Shown: positions 1-6,168, counted from the stretch's first letter. The stretch is 6,333 bases of DNA from CAIPAT01 sp037144075 (GCA_037144075.1 JBAWXM010000309.1:1-6333), one strand, 5' to 3'. Notes: generated from the letters alone by a model not told the origin. A program made the numbers and translations.

Positions 1-62
1 TGGGGACTGGGGACTGGGGACTGGGGACTGGGGACTGGGGACTGGGGACTGGGGACTGGGGA
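1..62. repeat. Tandem 7-bp repeat (TGGGGAC)n, truncated by window edge
   Basis: Eight perfect copies of TGGGGAC run from base 1 to 56, and a ninth partial copy ends at about 62, where the expected C becomes A. The array probably continues to the left of the window. Every copy carries a GGGG run separated from the next by the 3-nt loop ACT, so the + strand has nine G4 runs, enough for two adjacent intramolecular G-quadruplexes. The array contains no plausible gene. The repeat and its period are seen directly; quadruplex formation is inferred from the G-run pattern. Confidence 0.97.
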
Positions 63-120
63 ACAGTAAAATAATGAAAAACAGTTCTGCGCAGTAGTGT
101 CCAGAATGGTGAAATAAAGT

Positions 121-144
121 TCTAAAGGTCTAAAGGTCTAAAGC
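121..144. repeat. Three tandem copies of an 8-mer (TCTAAAGG)
   Basis: TCTAAAGG is repeated at 121-128 and 129-136, with a third copy at 137-144 ending in C instead of G. It lies between the first and second TGTCCA(A/G)AATG units and is non-coding. It looks like a slipped-strand microrepeat. Confidence 0.8.
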
Positions 145-286
145 TGTGAAAGCAGAATGCTGGAGACTGTCCAAAATGTACAGGACGGGTGTCCAAAATG
201 GGGATTGAAAATGAAAAATGGAAAGCGCTACGTTCAACGACTCTCTAATGACTCGGAGTGGCTGTTAAAAATGATAATGAAGTTTT

Positions 287-310
287 CTTTGAGCCTTTGT
301 GCCTTCGTGC
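287..310. repeat. Three tandem degenerate copies of CTTTGTGC
   Basis: The 8-mers CTTTGAGC, CTTTGTGC and CTTCGTGC follow one another without a gap, then GAGAAATGG. From memory, CTTTGTGC-type intergenic repeats of this kind are common in Bacteroidota, Lentisphaerota and related genomes, which makes it a weak taxonomic hint. No function is apparent. Confidence 0.6.
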
Positions 311-410
311 GAGAAATGGTTTTAACGGTTCTGCACAAGTGCTGTCCAAAATGTCCGGATGCAGTCGATCGAATGTTGACTGGAAAGTTAAAGTTTTTTA
401 ATTGCTATTC

Positions 411-439
411 TTTAATTCACAGAGTTTTGATAGTATATT
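411..439 (+). promoter_or_regulatory. Tentative bio operon promoter (-35 TTTAAT, -10 TATATT)
   Basis: TATATT at 434-439 matches five of six bases of the sigma70 -10 consensus. TTTAAT at 411-416 is a poor -35 (three of six) at 17-bp spacing. Transcription would start near 446, giving a leader of about 90 nt before bioB. A competing candidate has the better -35 TTGACT at 376-381 but only TAATTG at 399-404 as -10. The region is AT-rich, so matches like these occur by chance, and sigma preferences in this lineage are unknown. Confidence 0.3.
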
Positions 440-462
440 AACTGTTCTGAAATATGAAAAGA

Positions 463-479
463 CAGAAGTCAGAAGTCAG
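463..479. repeat. Short tandem repeat CAGAAGT (2.4 copies)
   Basis: CAGAAGT occurs at 463-469 and 470-476, followed by CAG. The 7-bp period equals that of the array at the left edge, although the unit differs. It sits in the presumed 5' leader of bioB. It is also why the upstream in-frame extension of bioB to 402 is unlikely to be coding, since that extension would translate this repeat. Confidence 0.6.
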
Positions 480-522
480 TATAAAACTATAAGACAGCTC
501 AAGGGACTAAATATTAATAGTC

Positions 523-527
523 AGGAA
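523..527 (+). promoter_or_regulatory. Ribosome binding site of bioB
   Basis: AGGAA lies 9 nt before the ATG at 537. A second purine stretch, AGGTAGA, abuts the ATG and is too close to act well. This site, together with the family alignment, supports the start at 537 over the in-frame TTG at 402. Confidence 0.6.
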
Positions 528-536
528 ACAGGTAGA

Positions 537-1532
537 ATGAAAATACATCCATTAATTGAAAAAACTTATTCCGTACTGGACGGAGCGGAATTGTCGAAGC
601 CGGACGCGCTGGCGCTGGCGGAGAATATACACGGCTGCGATCTGCCCGATCTGCTGTCGCTGGCCAATAAAGTCAGAGAGAAATATGCCCCCGGCATGTA
701 CTGCTGCTCCATTCTCAACGCCAAGTCCGGAGAATGCCAGCAGAACTGCAAGTTCTGCGCCCAGTCCGCGCATCATAATACGAATATTGCGACCTACCCG
801 CAATTAGATAAGGAAGAAGTATTGAAAGCCGCCCAGCGGGCCTACGACTCCGGCGTGCGTTCTTTCGGCTATGTGACCAGCGGCTACGGCTATCTGGAAC
901 CCGATGATGAATTCAACCGCATACTGGAGGCGCTGGACGCCATGCGCATCCGTTTCCCGGACATGCAGTTATGCGTTTCAATCGGCATTCTGAGCAGGAA
1001 AACCGCCCGGCTGCTGGCGGAACATCACACCGGACGCTACAACATGAACCTTCAGACGTCGCCGAAAAGATACGGCGAACTGATTGCAGATTCCCACACC
1101 ATTGAAGAAAAGATACAGACCATCAAGTACTTACAGGAATTCGGCGTTAAAATCTGCTGCGGCGGCATTATCGGGCTCGGGGAAAATTTCGAGGACCGCG
1201 TTGACATGGCGCTGGCAATCCGCGATCTGGATATTGAAGGAATTCCGCTGAATGTGCTGCTGCCGATTCCCGGAACGCCGCTGGAAAATACCCCGCCGAT
1301 TGCAGCTGCCGATGTTGCCAAAACATTTGCCCTGTTCCGCCTGATCAATCCGTCAAAACAGATAAAATTCGCCGCCGGACGCGAAACCGTCATGAAGGAT
1401 TTCCAGGCGCTGCTGATGCTTTCCGGCGCGAACAGCCTGATGACCGGCGGCTATCTGACGACCCGCGGCAGAAGCGTTGACGAAGATAAGAAATTCATCG
1501 CGGAACTCAACCAGTTCAGTTCCGCCAGATAA
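537..1532 (+). CDS. bioB: Biotin synthase, radical SAM sulfur-insertion enzyme
   Basis: BioB inserts sulfur into dethiobiotin to form biotin, the last step of the pathway, using SAM radical chemistry in the cytoplasm. The 331-residue protein has the radical-SAM motif C67-x3-C71-x2-C74 within SGECQQNCKFCAQS. It also has the family blocks CCGGIIGLGE (207-216), PLNVLLPIPGTPLEN (237-251) and AAGRE near 279-283. Compared with E. coli BioB, the [2Fe-2S] ligands C128 and C188 are kept (C146, C207), but C97 is replaced by G111 and R260 by K277. Extra cysteines lie at 56, 57 and 208. YNHNLDT is changed to YNMNLQT (D155 to Q173). This ligand pattern resembles the biotin synthases of strict anaerobes rather than the classical type. 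The start at ATG 537 is preferred; an in-frame TTG at 402 would add 45 residues translated from repeat DNA. It is first in the operon, 26 nt before bioF. Confidence 0.96.
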   Translation: MKIHPLIEKTYSVLDGAELSKPDALALAENIHGCDLPDLLSLANKVREKYAPGMYCCSILNAKSGECQQNCKFCAQSAHHNTNIATYPQLDKEEVLKAAQRAYDSGVRSFGYVTSGYGYLEPDDEFNRILEALDAMRIRFPDMQLCVSIGILSRKTARLLAEHHTGRYNMNLQTSPKRYGELIADSHTIEEKIQTIKYLQEFGVKICCGGIIGLGENFEDRVDMALAIRDLDIEGIPLNVLLPIPGTPLENTPPIAAADVAKTFALFRLINPSKQIKFAAGRETVMKDFQALLMLSGANSLMTGGYLTTRGRSVDEDKKFIAELNQFSSAR

Positions 1533-1558
1533 TTGTATTCACTACCGGAGGTGCAGCC

Positions 1559-2719
1559 ATGAACTTTTACGAAACGCTAAAAACTGAACTTGACCAGCTT
1601 CAGGATCAAGGGCAGTTACGGGAACTCAGGAACATTTCCTACCGTTCCGGTAAAGCTTTTCTTGAAGGCAGAGAGTTGTTGAATCTTTCCTCCAATGACT
1701 ATCTTGGTCTGGCCGCCAGAGCAGATTTGCGCGAGGAGTTTTTCGCCCCTTTGTGCAACCACAAAAACGCCGAGACATTCAGCATGACCGCTTCCTCTTC
1801 ACGGCTGCTGACCGGCAACCATCCCGGCTACGCCGCGCTGGAAAGTCAACTTGGGCGTCTTTACAACGGACGCGCCGCGCTGGCGCTGAACAGCGGCTAT
1901 CACGCCAATATCGGCATCCTGCCCGCGCTGACCGGTTCCGGCGACCTGATCCTGTCCGACAAATTAAACCACGCCAGTATCATTGACGGCATCCGGCTGT
2001 CCGAGGCCGCGTTCAAACGTTACGGGCATCTGGACTATGATCAACTGGAGAAGATACTGGCGGAGAAGGCATCCTCCCATAAACGTGTGTTCATCATTTC
2101 CGAATCGGTTTTCAGCATGGACGGCGATATTGCCGATCTGAAGCGGCTGGTCGGGATCAAGCAGCGCTATAACGCGACGCTGCTGATTGACGAAGCTCAT
2201 GCCGCCGGGGTATTCGGACAGAAAGGCTGCGGGATCTGTGAAGAAACCGGGCTGATTGATGAAATTGACATTATCATCGGCACTTTCGGCAAAGCCTTGT
2301 GTTCCACAGGCGCTTATGCCATTATGCAGCCGGTTGTGCGGGATTACCTGATAAATAAAATGCGTCCGCTGATTTTCACCACCGCCCTGCCTCCGGTCAC
2401 AGTCAACTGGACCAGTTTCATTCTCAGCCAGGCCGTCACCATGAACGCCAGGCGGCTGCATCTGCAGGAGCTTGCCGCAAAATTCCGGGCGGCGATCAAG
2501 GATAAAGGTTATAAGACCGGCGGCAGTTCCCAGATCGTTCCGCTGGTCATCGGCGATAACATGAAAACCATCGAGCTGGCGGAAAAGTTACGCAGTAACG
2601 GTTTTCTGGTATTCCCGGTGCGTCCGCCGACGGTGCCGCCTGGAACTTCCAGGCTGCGCTTCTCTCTGTCCGCAAACATGAGCTGGAACGAACTCAAAGG
2701 GGCGCTTGACCTGCTATGA
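1559..2719 (+). CDS. bioF: 8-amino-7-oxononanoate (KAPA) synthase
   Basis: BioF is a PLP enzyme of the alpha-oxoamine synthase family. It condenses pimeloyl-ACP (or pimeloyl-CoA) with L-alanine and releases CO2 to give KAPA. The 386 residues match the usual family length. Visible motifs in order are SSNDYLGL (44-51), SSRLLTGNHPGYAALE (80-95), DKLNHAS with the PLP-stacking H138, DEAHAAG (211-217, D211 and H214), GTFGKALCSTGA with the Schiff-base lysine K245, and RPPTVPPGTSRLRFSL near the C terminus with a substrate-binding arginine. GGAGGT at 1547-1552, 6 nt before the ATG, is a strong ribosome binding site. The related enzymes KBL and ALA synthase share this fold, but the operon context and the RPPTVP(P/A)GT block favour BioF. 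It overlaps bioG by ATGA. Confidence 0.97.
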   Translation: MNFYETLKTELDQLQDQGQLRELRNISYRSGKAFLEGRELLNLSSNDYLGLAARADLREEFFAPLCNHKNAETFSMTASSSRLLTGNHPGYAALESQLGRLYNGRAALALNSGYHANIGILPALTGSGDLILSDKLNHASIIDGIRLSEAAFKRYGHLDYDQLEKILAEKASSHKRVFIISESVFSMDGDIADLKRLVGIKQRYNATLLIDEAHAAGVFGQKGCGICEETGLIDEIDIIIGTFGKALCSTGAYAIMQPVVRDYLINKMRPLIFTTALPPVTVNWTSFILSQAVTMNARRLHLQELAAKFRAAIKDKGYKTGGSSQIVPLVIGDNMKTIELAEKLRSNGFLVFPVRPPTVPPGTSRLRFSLSANMSWNELKGALDLL

Positions 2720-3399
2720 TGGCACAATGGATAAACTGGTCCGGCTCTGCCGACCTGCTGATATTTTTCAACGGCTGGGGCATGGACGCCAGGCCGTTTT
2801 CCCGGCTGGATTCAAGCAAACTTGATGTCCTGATGTTTTACGACTATTCCAGTCTGAATATGCATTGTGATATTACGGCGCTGACCGGCGAGTATTCAAA
2901 GTGTCACCTGGCTGCCTGGTCGCTGGGCGTATGGGCTGCCGCATGCGCTTTATCAGACCGGCAGATTCAATTCACAAGCGCCACTGCAATCAACGGCACC
3001 CTCCAGCCGGTTGACGCCGAAAACGGCATTGCGCCGGAAATCTTCCAGGGAACGATTGATTCCTGGAACGCCGTCACCAGAAGGAAGTTTTACCGCAGAA
3101 TGTGCGTTTCCCTGGAAACTGCCGCCGCATTTTATGCATTGGAACCGGAACGCGACGCCGACAGTCAGAAGCAGGAACTGACGGCCATTCAGCAGCTGGT
3201 TTTACAGCGATCCCCCCTGCCCTGCAACAATCTTTTCAAACGGGCAGTCATCGGGCGCGAAGACCGGATATTCCCCGTGGCAGCGCAGGAAAAGGCCTGG
3301 AATGCCGCGGGGGCGCCATGTAAAATAACCGCCGCTCCGCACTATCCATTTTCCGGTTTGCGCCACTGGAAGGAGCTGATTGATTTTGAACAGAATTAA
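2716..3399 (+). CDS. bioG: Pimeloyl-ACP methyl ester esterase, BioG type
   Basis: BioG is an alpha/beta-hydrolase (the former DUF452 family) that removes the methyl group from pimeloyl-ACP methyl ester. This ends the disguised fatty-acid elongation begun by BioC and supplies BioF. The 227-residue protein shows LLIFFNGWGMD (14-24, the family's N-terminal signature and oxyanion region), the nucleophile elbow AWSLG with S69, GREDRIFP with the probable acid D183, and APHYPF with the probable base H209. It has no signal peptide and should be cytoplasmic. The start overlaps the bioF stop (ATGA at 2716-2719), and a second ATG follows at 2719. The nearest Shine-Dalgarno-like run, AAAGGGG, is 13 nt upstream and weak, so translation probably depends on re-initiation after bioF. 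The position directly before bioC fits the BioG role. Specificity over other esterases rests on the family motifs and context. Confidence 0.92.
   Translation: MMAQWINWSGSADLLIFFNGWGMDARPFSRLDSSKLDVLMFYDYSSLNMHCDITALTGEYSKCHLAAWSLGVWAAACALSDRQIQFTSATAINGTLQPVDAENGIAPEIFQGTIDSWNAVTRRKFYRRMCVSLETAAAFYALEPERDADSQKQELTAIQQLVLQRSPLPCNNLFKRAVIGREDRIFPVAAQEKAWNAAGAPCKITAAPHYPFSGLRHWKELIDFEQN
3370..3375 (+). promoter_or_regulatory. Ribosome binding site of bioC, inside the end of bioG
   Basis: AAGGAG lies within the last codons of bioG. It is 4 nt before TTG 3380 and 10 nt before TTG 3386. No ATG or GTG codon lies at a suitable distance, so bioC must use a TTG start. The spacing does not clearly decide between the two. 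Confidence 0.65.
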
Positions 3400-4138
3400 T
3401 AAAGAGCTGGTTGCCAGGCGCTTTGCCGGCAGCATTGATTCATACACTGCCAATGCCGTAGTTCAGAAGGAAACCGCCCACGGACTCGTCGCGGCATTGA
3501 AAGCTGAATCCGGCAACCGTTTCGACGCCATTTTTGAAGTCGGCTGCGGCTCCGGCCTGCTGACCTCAATTATTGCACGGGAACTCCAGTACCGGAAACT
3601 GACAGTCAATGACCTTGTGCCGGACTGCCGCGGCAGCATTGCCAAAATCGCAGACGGAGAATTTATTGAAGGCGACATTGAAACCATCCCTGAACTGCCG
3701 AGCCCGGTGGACCTGGTCATTTCCAACGCCACTTTCCAATGGCTGGCCAACCCTGAAGCGGCATTCGCCCGGCTTGCCGCAATTATGCCTTCCGGGGGGA
3801 TTCTCGCCTTCTCGACATTCGGTCCGGAAAATCTCCGGGAAATCGCGGCCATTACCGGGCACAGCCTGTTTTACCGCTCGATTACTGACATCAGTAAAAT
3901 GCTGGCCGCTGATTTTGAAATCAAGACGCTGGCCGAGCAATCCCGCTCAATAGTTTTTAACGCCCCTCAGGCAGTGCTGGAACATCTCCGCAAAACCGGA
4001 GTTACCGGAATCAGCAGTAAAATTTGGACAAAATCGGTTTTAAAAAACTTTATCAACGGTTATATTGACCGCTACAGCGTTACCGGCGGCGTAGTTCTGA
4101 CGTATCACCCGATTCTGGTAATCGCCGTAAAGCGATGA
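3380..4138 (+). CDS. bioC: Malonyl-ACP O-methyltransferase
   Basis: BioC transfers a methyl group from SAM to the free carboxyl of malonyl-ACP, disguising it as a fatty-acid primer, and so starts pimelate synthesis. The 252 residues are of family length and form a class I methyltransferase. SAM motif I is FEVGCGSG (52-59). NDLVPD (77-82) carries the acidic ribose-binding D78, and EGDIETIP (97-104) and ISNATFQWL (114-122) follow. AFSTFGPENLREI (143-155) is the block that marks BioC. The N-terminal INKELVARRF...Y..NAVVQ is also typical of BioC. The start is a TTG, either 3380 or 3386 (MNRINKEL...), and overlaps bioG by 20 or 14 nt; I give the longer form. The rare start and deep overlap suggest coupled, low-level translation, plausible for an enzyme that draws on the malonyl-ACP pool. 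Confidence 0.95.
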   Translation: MILNRINKELVARRFAGSIDSYTANAVVQKETAHGLVAALKAESGNRFDAIFEVGCGSGLLTSIIARELQYRKLTVNDLVPDCRGSIAKIADGEFIEGDIETIPELPSPVDLVISNATFQWLANPEAAFARLAAIMPSGGILAFSTFGPENLREIAAITGHSLFYRSITDISKMLAADFEIKTLAEQSRSIVFNAPQAVLEHLRKTGVTGISSKIWTKSVLKNFINGYIDRYSVTGGVVLTYHPILVIAVKR

Positions 4139-4150
4139 GCTTAAAAACTT

Positions 4151-4156
4151 AAAGGA
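4151..4156 (+). promoter_or_regulatory. Ribosome binding site of bioD
   Basis: AAAGGA ends 6 nt before ATG 4163, which fixes that start. The in-frame TTG at 4157 directly abuts the site and cannot be served by it. Confidence 0.7.
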
Positions 4157-4162
4157 TTGCGT

Positions 4163-4858
4163 ATGTCTGTATACTTTATTTCAGGGATAGACACTGCGGC
4201 CGGAAAATCCGTTGCCGCCGGCATGCTGGCGAAGTACCTGATTTCGACCGGAAAAAAAGTCATAACTCAGAAACTGGTTCAGACCGGATGCGACGGCATC
4301 TCCGAAGATATTCAGACTCACCGGACAATCATGGGGCTGCCGCTGCTGCCGGAAGACGCCAGCGGCTTAACTTGCAGTTATACTTTCAAGTTTCCCGCCT
4401 CGCCGCATCTCGCCGCAAGTCTGGAAAAACAGGTGATTGATCCGGCAATAATCACTGCTGCGACTGAGCACCTGGCGGAAACCTATGACATAATTTTAAT
4501 CGAAGGCGCTGGCGGGATTAGTGTTCCACTGAACATGGATATGCTTACAGCGGACTATCTTGAGCAAACGCAATATCCACTCATCCTGGTATGCTCCGGC
4601 AGGCTCGGCAGCATCAATCATGCGCTGCTTTCCCTGGAAGTTGTCCGGCGCCGGAATATTCCGGTCGCAGGGATAATCTATAACCTTTTCCCCGCCGCCG
4701 ACCCGGTCATTACCGCCGACACCAGGCAAGTGCTGAAGCGCTGCCTGAAACGCTTCGGATATCCGGAGGCAATAGTTGATCTGCCTGAAGTGCCCGACCT
4801 GAACAACGCCGGAATAATTGACTTTTCAACAATCTTCAAAGGAGGCGCCGATGAATGA
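4163..4858 (+). CDS. bioD: Dethiobiotin synthetase
   Basis: BioD uses ATP and CO2 to close the ureido ring of DAPA, giving dethiobiotin, the substrate of BioB. The 231-residue protein is a P-loop NTPase of the SIMIBI type. The P-loop GIDTAAGKS spans 8-16 (canonical GTDTxxGKT), with K15. KLVQTGC (37-43) matches the KPVQTG block, with leucine in place of the usual proline after the catalytic K37. The DAPA-side YTFKFPASPHLAA (73-85), the Walker-B-like EGAGGISVPL (114-123) and SGRLGSINHALLS (145-157) are all present. The start at ATG 4163 is 24 nt after bioC and has a good ribosome binding site. The stop lies 8 nt inside bioA. Length and motifs show an intact enzyme. Confidence 0.96.
   Translation: MSVYFISGIDTAAGKSVAAGMLAKYLISTGKKVITQKLVQTGCDGISEDIQTHRTIMGLPLLPEDASGLTCSYTFKFPASPHLAASLEKQVIDPAIITAATEHLAETYDIILIEGAGGISVPLNMDMLTADYLEQTQYPLILVCSGRLGSINHALLSLEVVRRRNIPVAGIIYNLFPAADPVITADTRQVLKRCLKRFGYPEAIVDLPEVPDLNNAGIIDFSTIFKGGADE
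4838..4845 (+). promoter_or_regulatory. Ribosome binding site of bioA
   Basis: AAAGGAGG lies inside the 3' end of bioD, 5 nt before ATG 4851. It is the strongest Shine-Dalgarno match in the operon. It supports 4851 over the in-frame TTG at 4818, which would place the site within the coding sequence. Confidence 0.8.
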
Positions 4859-6146
4859 GATGGACATCCGCAAACTGATTGAGTTCGACCGCAAACATCT
4901 GTGGCACCCTTATTCATCAATGAACAATCCGCTGCCGGTATATCCGGTGGCTTCCGCGCACGGAGTAAGAATCCGCCTGGCCGACGGCATGGAGCTGATT
5001 GACGGCACCTCATCCTGGTGGTCAGCCGCCCACGGCTACAACCATCCCAAACTCAACGACGCCGTCAAGCGCCAGCTGGAAAAAATGGCGCATGTCATGT
5101 TCGGCGGCTTGACTCACGAGCCGGCGGTGAAACTGGGGGAAAGGCTCATCCGCATGACCCCGGAACCGCTGCAAACCATCTTCTACTCCGACTCCGGTTC
5201 CGTCAGCGTGGAAGTGGCAATAAAAATGGCCTTCCAGTACTGGCTGGCGCGTAACCACAGGAACAAGACGAAAATCCTGACAGTCCGTTCCGGTTATCAC
5301 GGCGACACTTTCGCCACCATGGGCTTGTGCGATCCGGTGGATGGCATGCATAAGCTGTTCCAGGGAATGCTACCTCAAAATATCTTCGCGGAAGCCCCGC
5401 GCTGCAAATTTGACGAGCCGTGGAACGAGAGCTATATCAGCGACATGCTGGCGCAGATTGACAAGCATCACGGCTCCATCGCCGCCGTTATCATTGAGCC
5501 CATCGTCCAGGGCGCCGGCGGCATGCGTTTCTATTCACCACACTACCTGCGCCGGCTGCGTGAAATATGCTCTGAATACGACATCCTCCTGATTTTTGAC
5601 GAGATTGCCACCGGTTTCGGGCGCACCGGCAAACTTTTTGCCTGCGAACACGGCGGAGTGTCGCCGGACATCATGAGTGTAGGGAAAGCCCTCACCGGCG
5701 GCTACATGACTCTTGCCGCCACGCTTACCACGCGCCATGTCGCGGATACTGTTTCAAGCGGCATGCCGGGAGTATTTCTGCACGGCCCGACTTACATGGC
5801 CAACCCGCTGGCCTGCGCCGTAGCCTGCGCCTCGCTTGACCTGCTCGAAGAATACAACTGGCAGGAAAAAGTCATGGCAATCGAGAAACAGATGAAAGAG
5901 CAGCTCGAACCGGCCAGAAATCTTCCCGCAGTAGCTGACGTCAGGGTGCTTGGAGCCATCGGCGTCATTGAAACCAGAGAGCCGGTCAAGGTAGTGGAAA
6001 TCCAGTCCAAATTCATCTGGGAAGGCGTCTGGATCAGGCCTTTCGGCAAACTGATTTATCTGATGCCGCCATTTATCATCTCCAGTGGAGAGTTGTCAAA
6101 ACTGACTGCTGCAGCCGTTAAAGTCGCCGGAACAATAAAAATTTGA
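4851..6146 (+). CDS. bioA: Adenosylmethionine-8-amino-7-oxononanoate aminotransferase (DAPA synthase)
   Basis: BioA is a class III PLP aminotransferase that converts KAPA to 7,8-diaminopelargonate (DAPA), by family precedent with SAM as amino donor. Its 431 residues are close to the 429 of the E. coli enzyme. Motifs in order are LWHPYSS (17-23), DGTSSWWSAAHGYNHP (51-66, the substrate-pocket tryptophans), FYSDSGSVSVEVAIKMA (111-127, PLP phosphate site), GYHGDT (148-153, with Y149), FDEIATGFGRTG (249-260, with the PLP-N1 aspartate D250), SVGKALTGGYM (276-286, Schiff-base K279), HGPTYMANPLACA (311-323) and WIRPFGKLIYLMPP (394-407, with the substrate-carboxylate arginine R396). These support BioA proper and not the lysine-dependent BioK or a generic ornithine-type aminotransferase. 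It is the last gene of the operon and overlaps the bioD stop by 8 nt. Confidence 0.97.
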   Translation: MNEMDIRKLIEFDRKHLWHPYSSMNNPLPVYPVASAHGVRIRLADGMELIDGTSSWWSAAHGYNHPKLNDAVKRQLEKMAHVMFGGLTHEPAVKLGERLIRMTPEPLQTIFYSDSGSVSVEVAIKMAFQYWLARNHRNKTKILTVRSGYHGDTFATMGLCDPVDGMHKLFQGMLPQNIFAEAPRCKFDEPWNESYISDMLAQIDKHHGSIAAVIIEPIVQGAGGMRFYSPHYLRRLREICSEYDILLIFDEIATGFGRTGKLFACEHGGVSPDIMSVGKALTGGYMTLAATLTTRHVADTVSSGMPGVFLHGPTYMANPLACAVACASLDLLEEYNWQEKVMAIEKQMKEQLEPARNLPAVADVRVLGAIGVIETREPVKVVEIQSKFIWEGVWIRPFGKLIYLMPPFIISSGELSKLTAAAVKVAGTIKI

Positions 6147-6168
6147 CCGATAACAGAAAATTTGCAAA

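Larger units (their letters stand above)
98..353 (+). repeat. Dispersed repeat family, core TGTCCAAAATG, four copies
   Basis: The 11-mer TGTCCAAAATG occurs exactly at 168-178, 190-200 and 343-353, and with one change (TGTCCAGAATG) at 98-108. All copies are on the same strand. The copy at 343 continues to TGTCCAAAATGTCC, so it contains a direct repeat of TGTCC around AAAA. The outer two copies share more sequence: 84-108 and 328-353 align as GTTCTGC(G/A)CA...TGTCCA(G/A)AATG with about 21 of 26 positions identical and one gap. Four copies in about 260 bases cannot be chance. What the unit does is unknown; it could be a mobile-element end remnant, a protein-binding site or a simple spreading repeat. 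Confidence 0.8.
63..536. other. Non-coding repeat-rich spacer upstream of the bio operon
   Basis: No credible gene lies in this stretch of about 470 bases. An open frame at 157-441 has no ribosome binding site, and its cysteine/lysine-rich translation simply reads through the TGTCCAAAATG repeats. The stretch holds four copies of that dispersed motif, three short tandem repeats (121-144, 287-310, 463-479) and an AT-rich zone at about 385-520 that should contain the bio promoter. Base composition is clearly more AT-rich than in the genes downstream. Accumulated decayed repeats of this sort suggest fast-evolving intergenic DNA rather than a conserved regulatory leader. Confidence 0.75.

Noticed and set aside
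1..62. CRISPR array
   Set aside because: The units are 7 bp with no spacers of unique sequence, and no cas gene is present; it is a simple tandem repeat.
365..372. 8-bp palindrome TCGATCGA
   Set aside because: A single short palindrome with no second copy, no flanking symmetry and no known regulator attached; it could be chance.
388..415. Possible BirA-like operator TTAAAG-N16-CTTTAA
   Set aside because: The pair is only 6 bp and made almost wholly of A and T in AT-rich DNA. It does not resemble the known BirA half-sites (TTGTAAACC or GTTAAC-like) well enough to call.
157..441. 94-residue open frame upstream of bioB
   Set aside because: It has no ribosome binding site, and its VQNVQ, CPKW and CPKCP stretches are translations of the TGTCCAAAATG repeats. 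It also overlaps the presumed bio promoter region and resembles no family I know.
402..536. N-terminal extension of bioB from TTG 402
   Set aside because: The added 45 residues would be read from AT-rich leader DNA including the CAGAAGT repeat. BioB homologs begin near the MKIHPLIEKTYS region, and the ATG at 537 has an upstream AGGAA.
1964..2461. 165-residue open frame on the minus strand
   Set aside because: It lies wholly inside bioF, whose frame carries every expected catalytic motif. The minus-strand protein shows no recognisable domain and is a codon-bias shadow.
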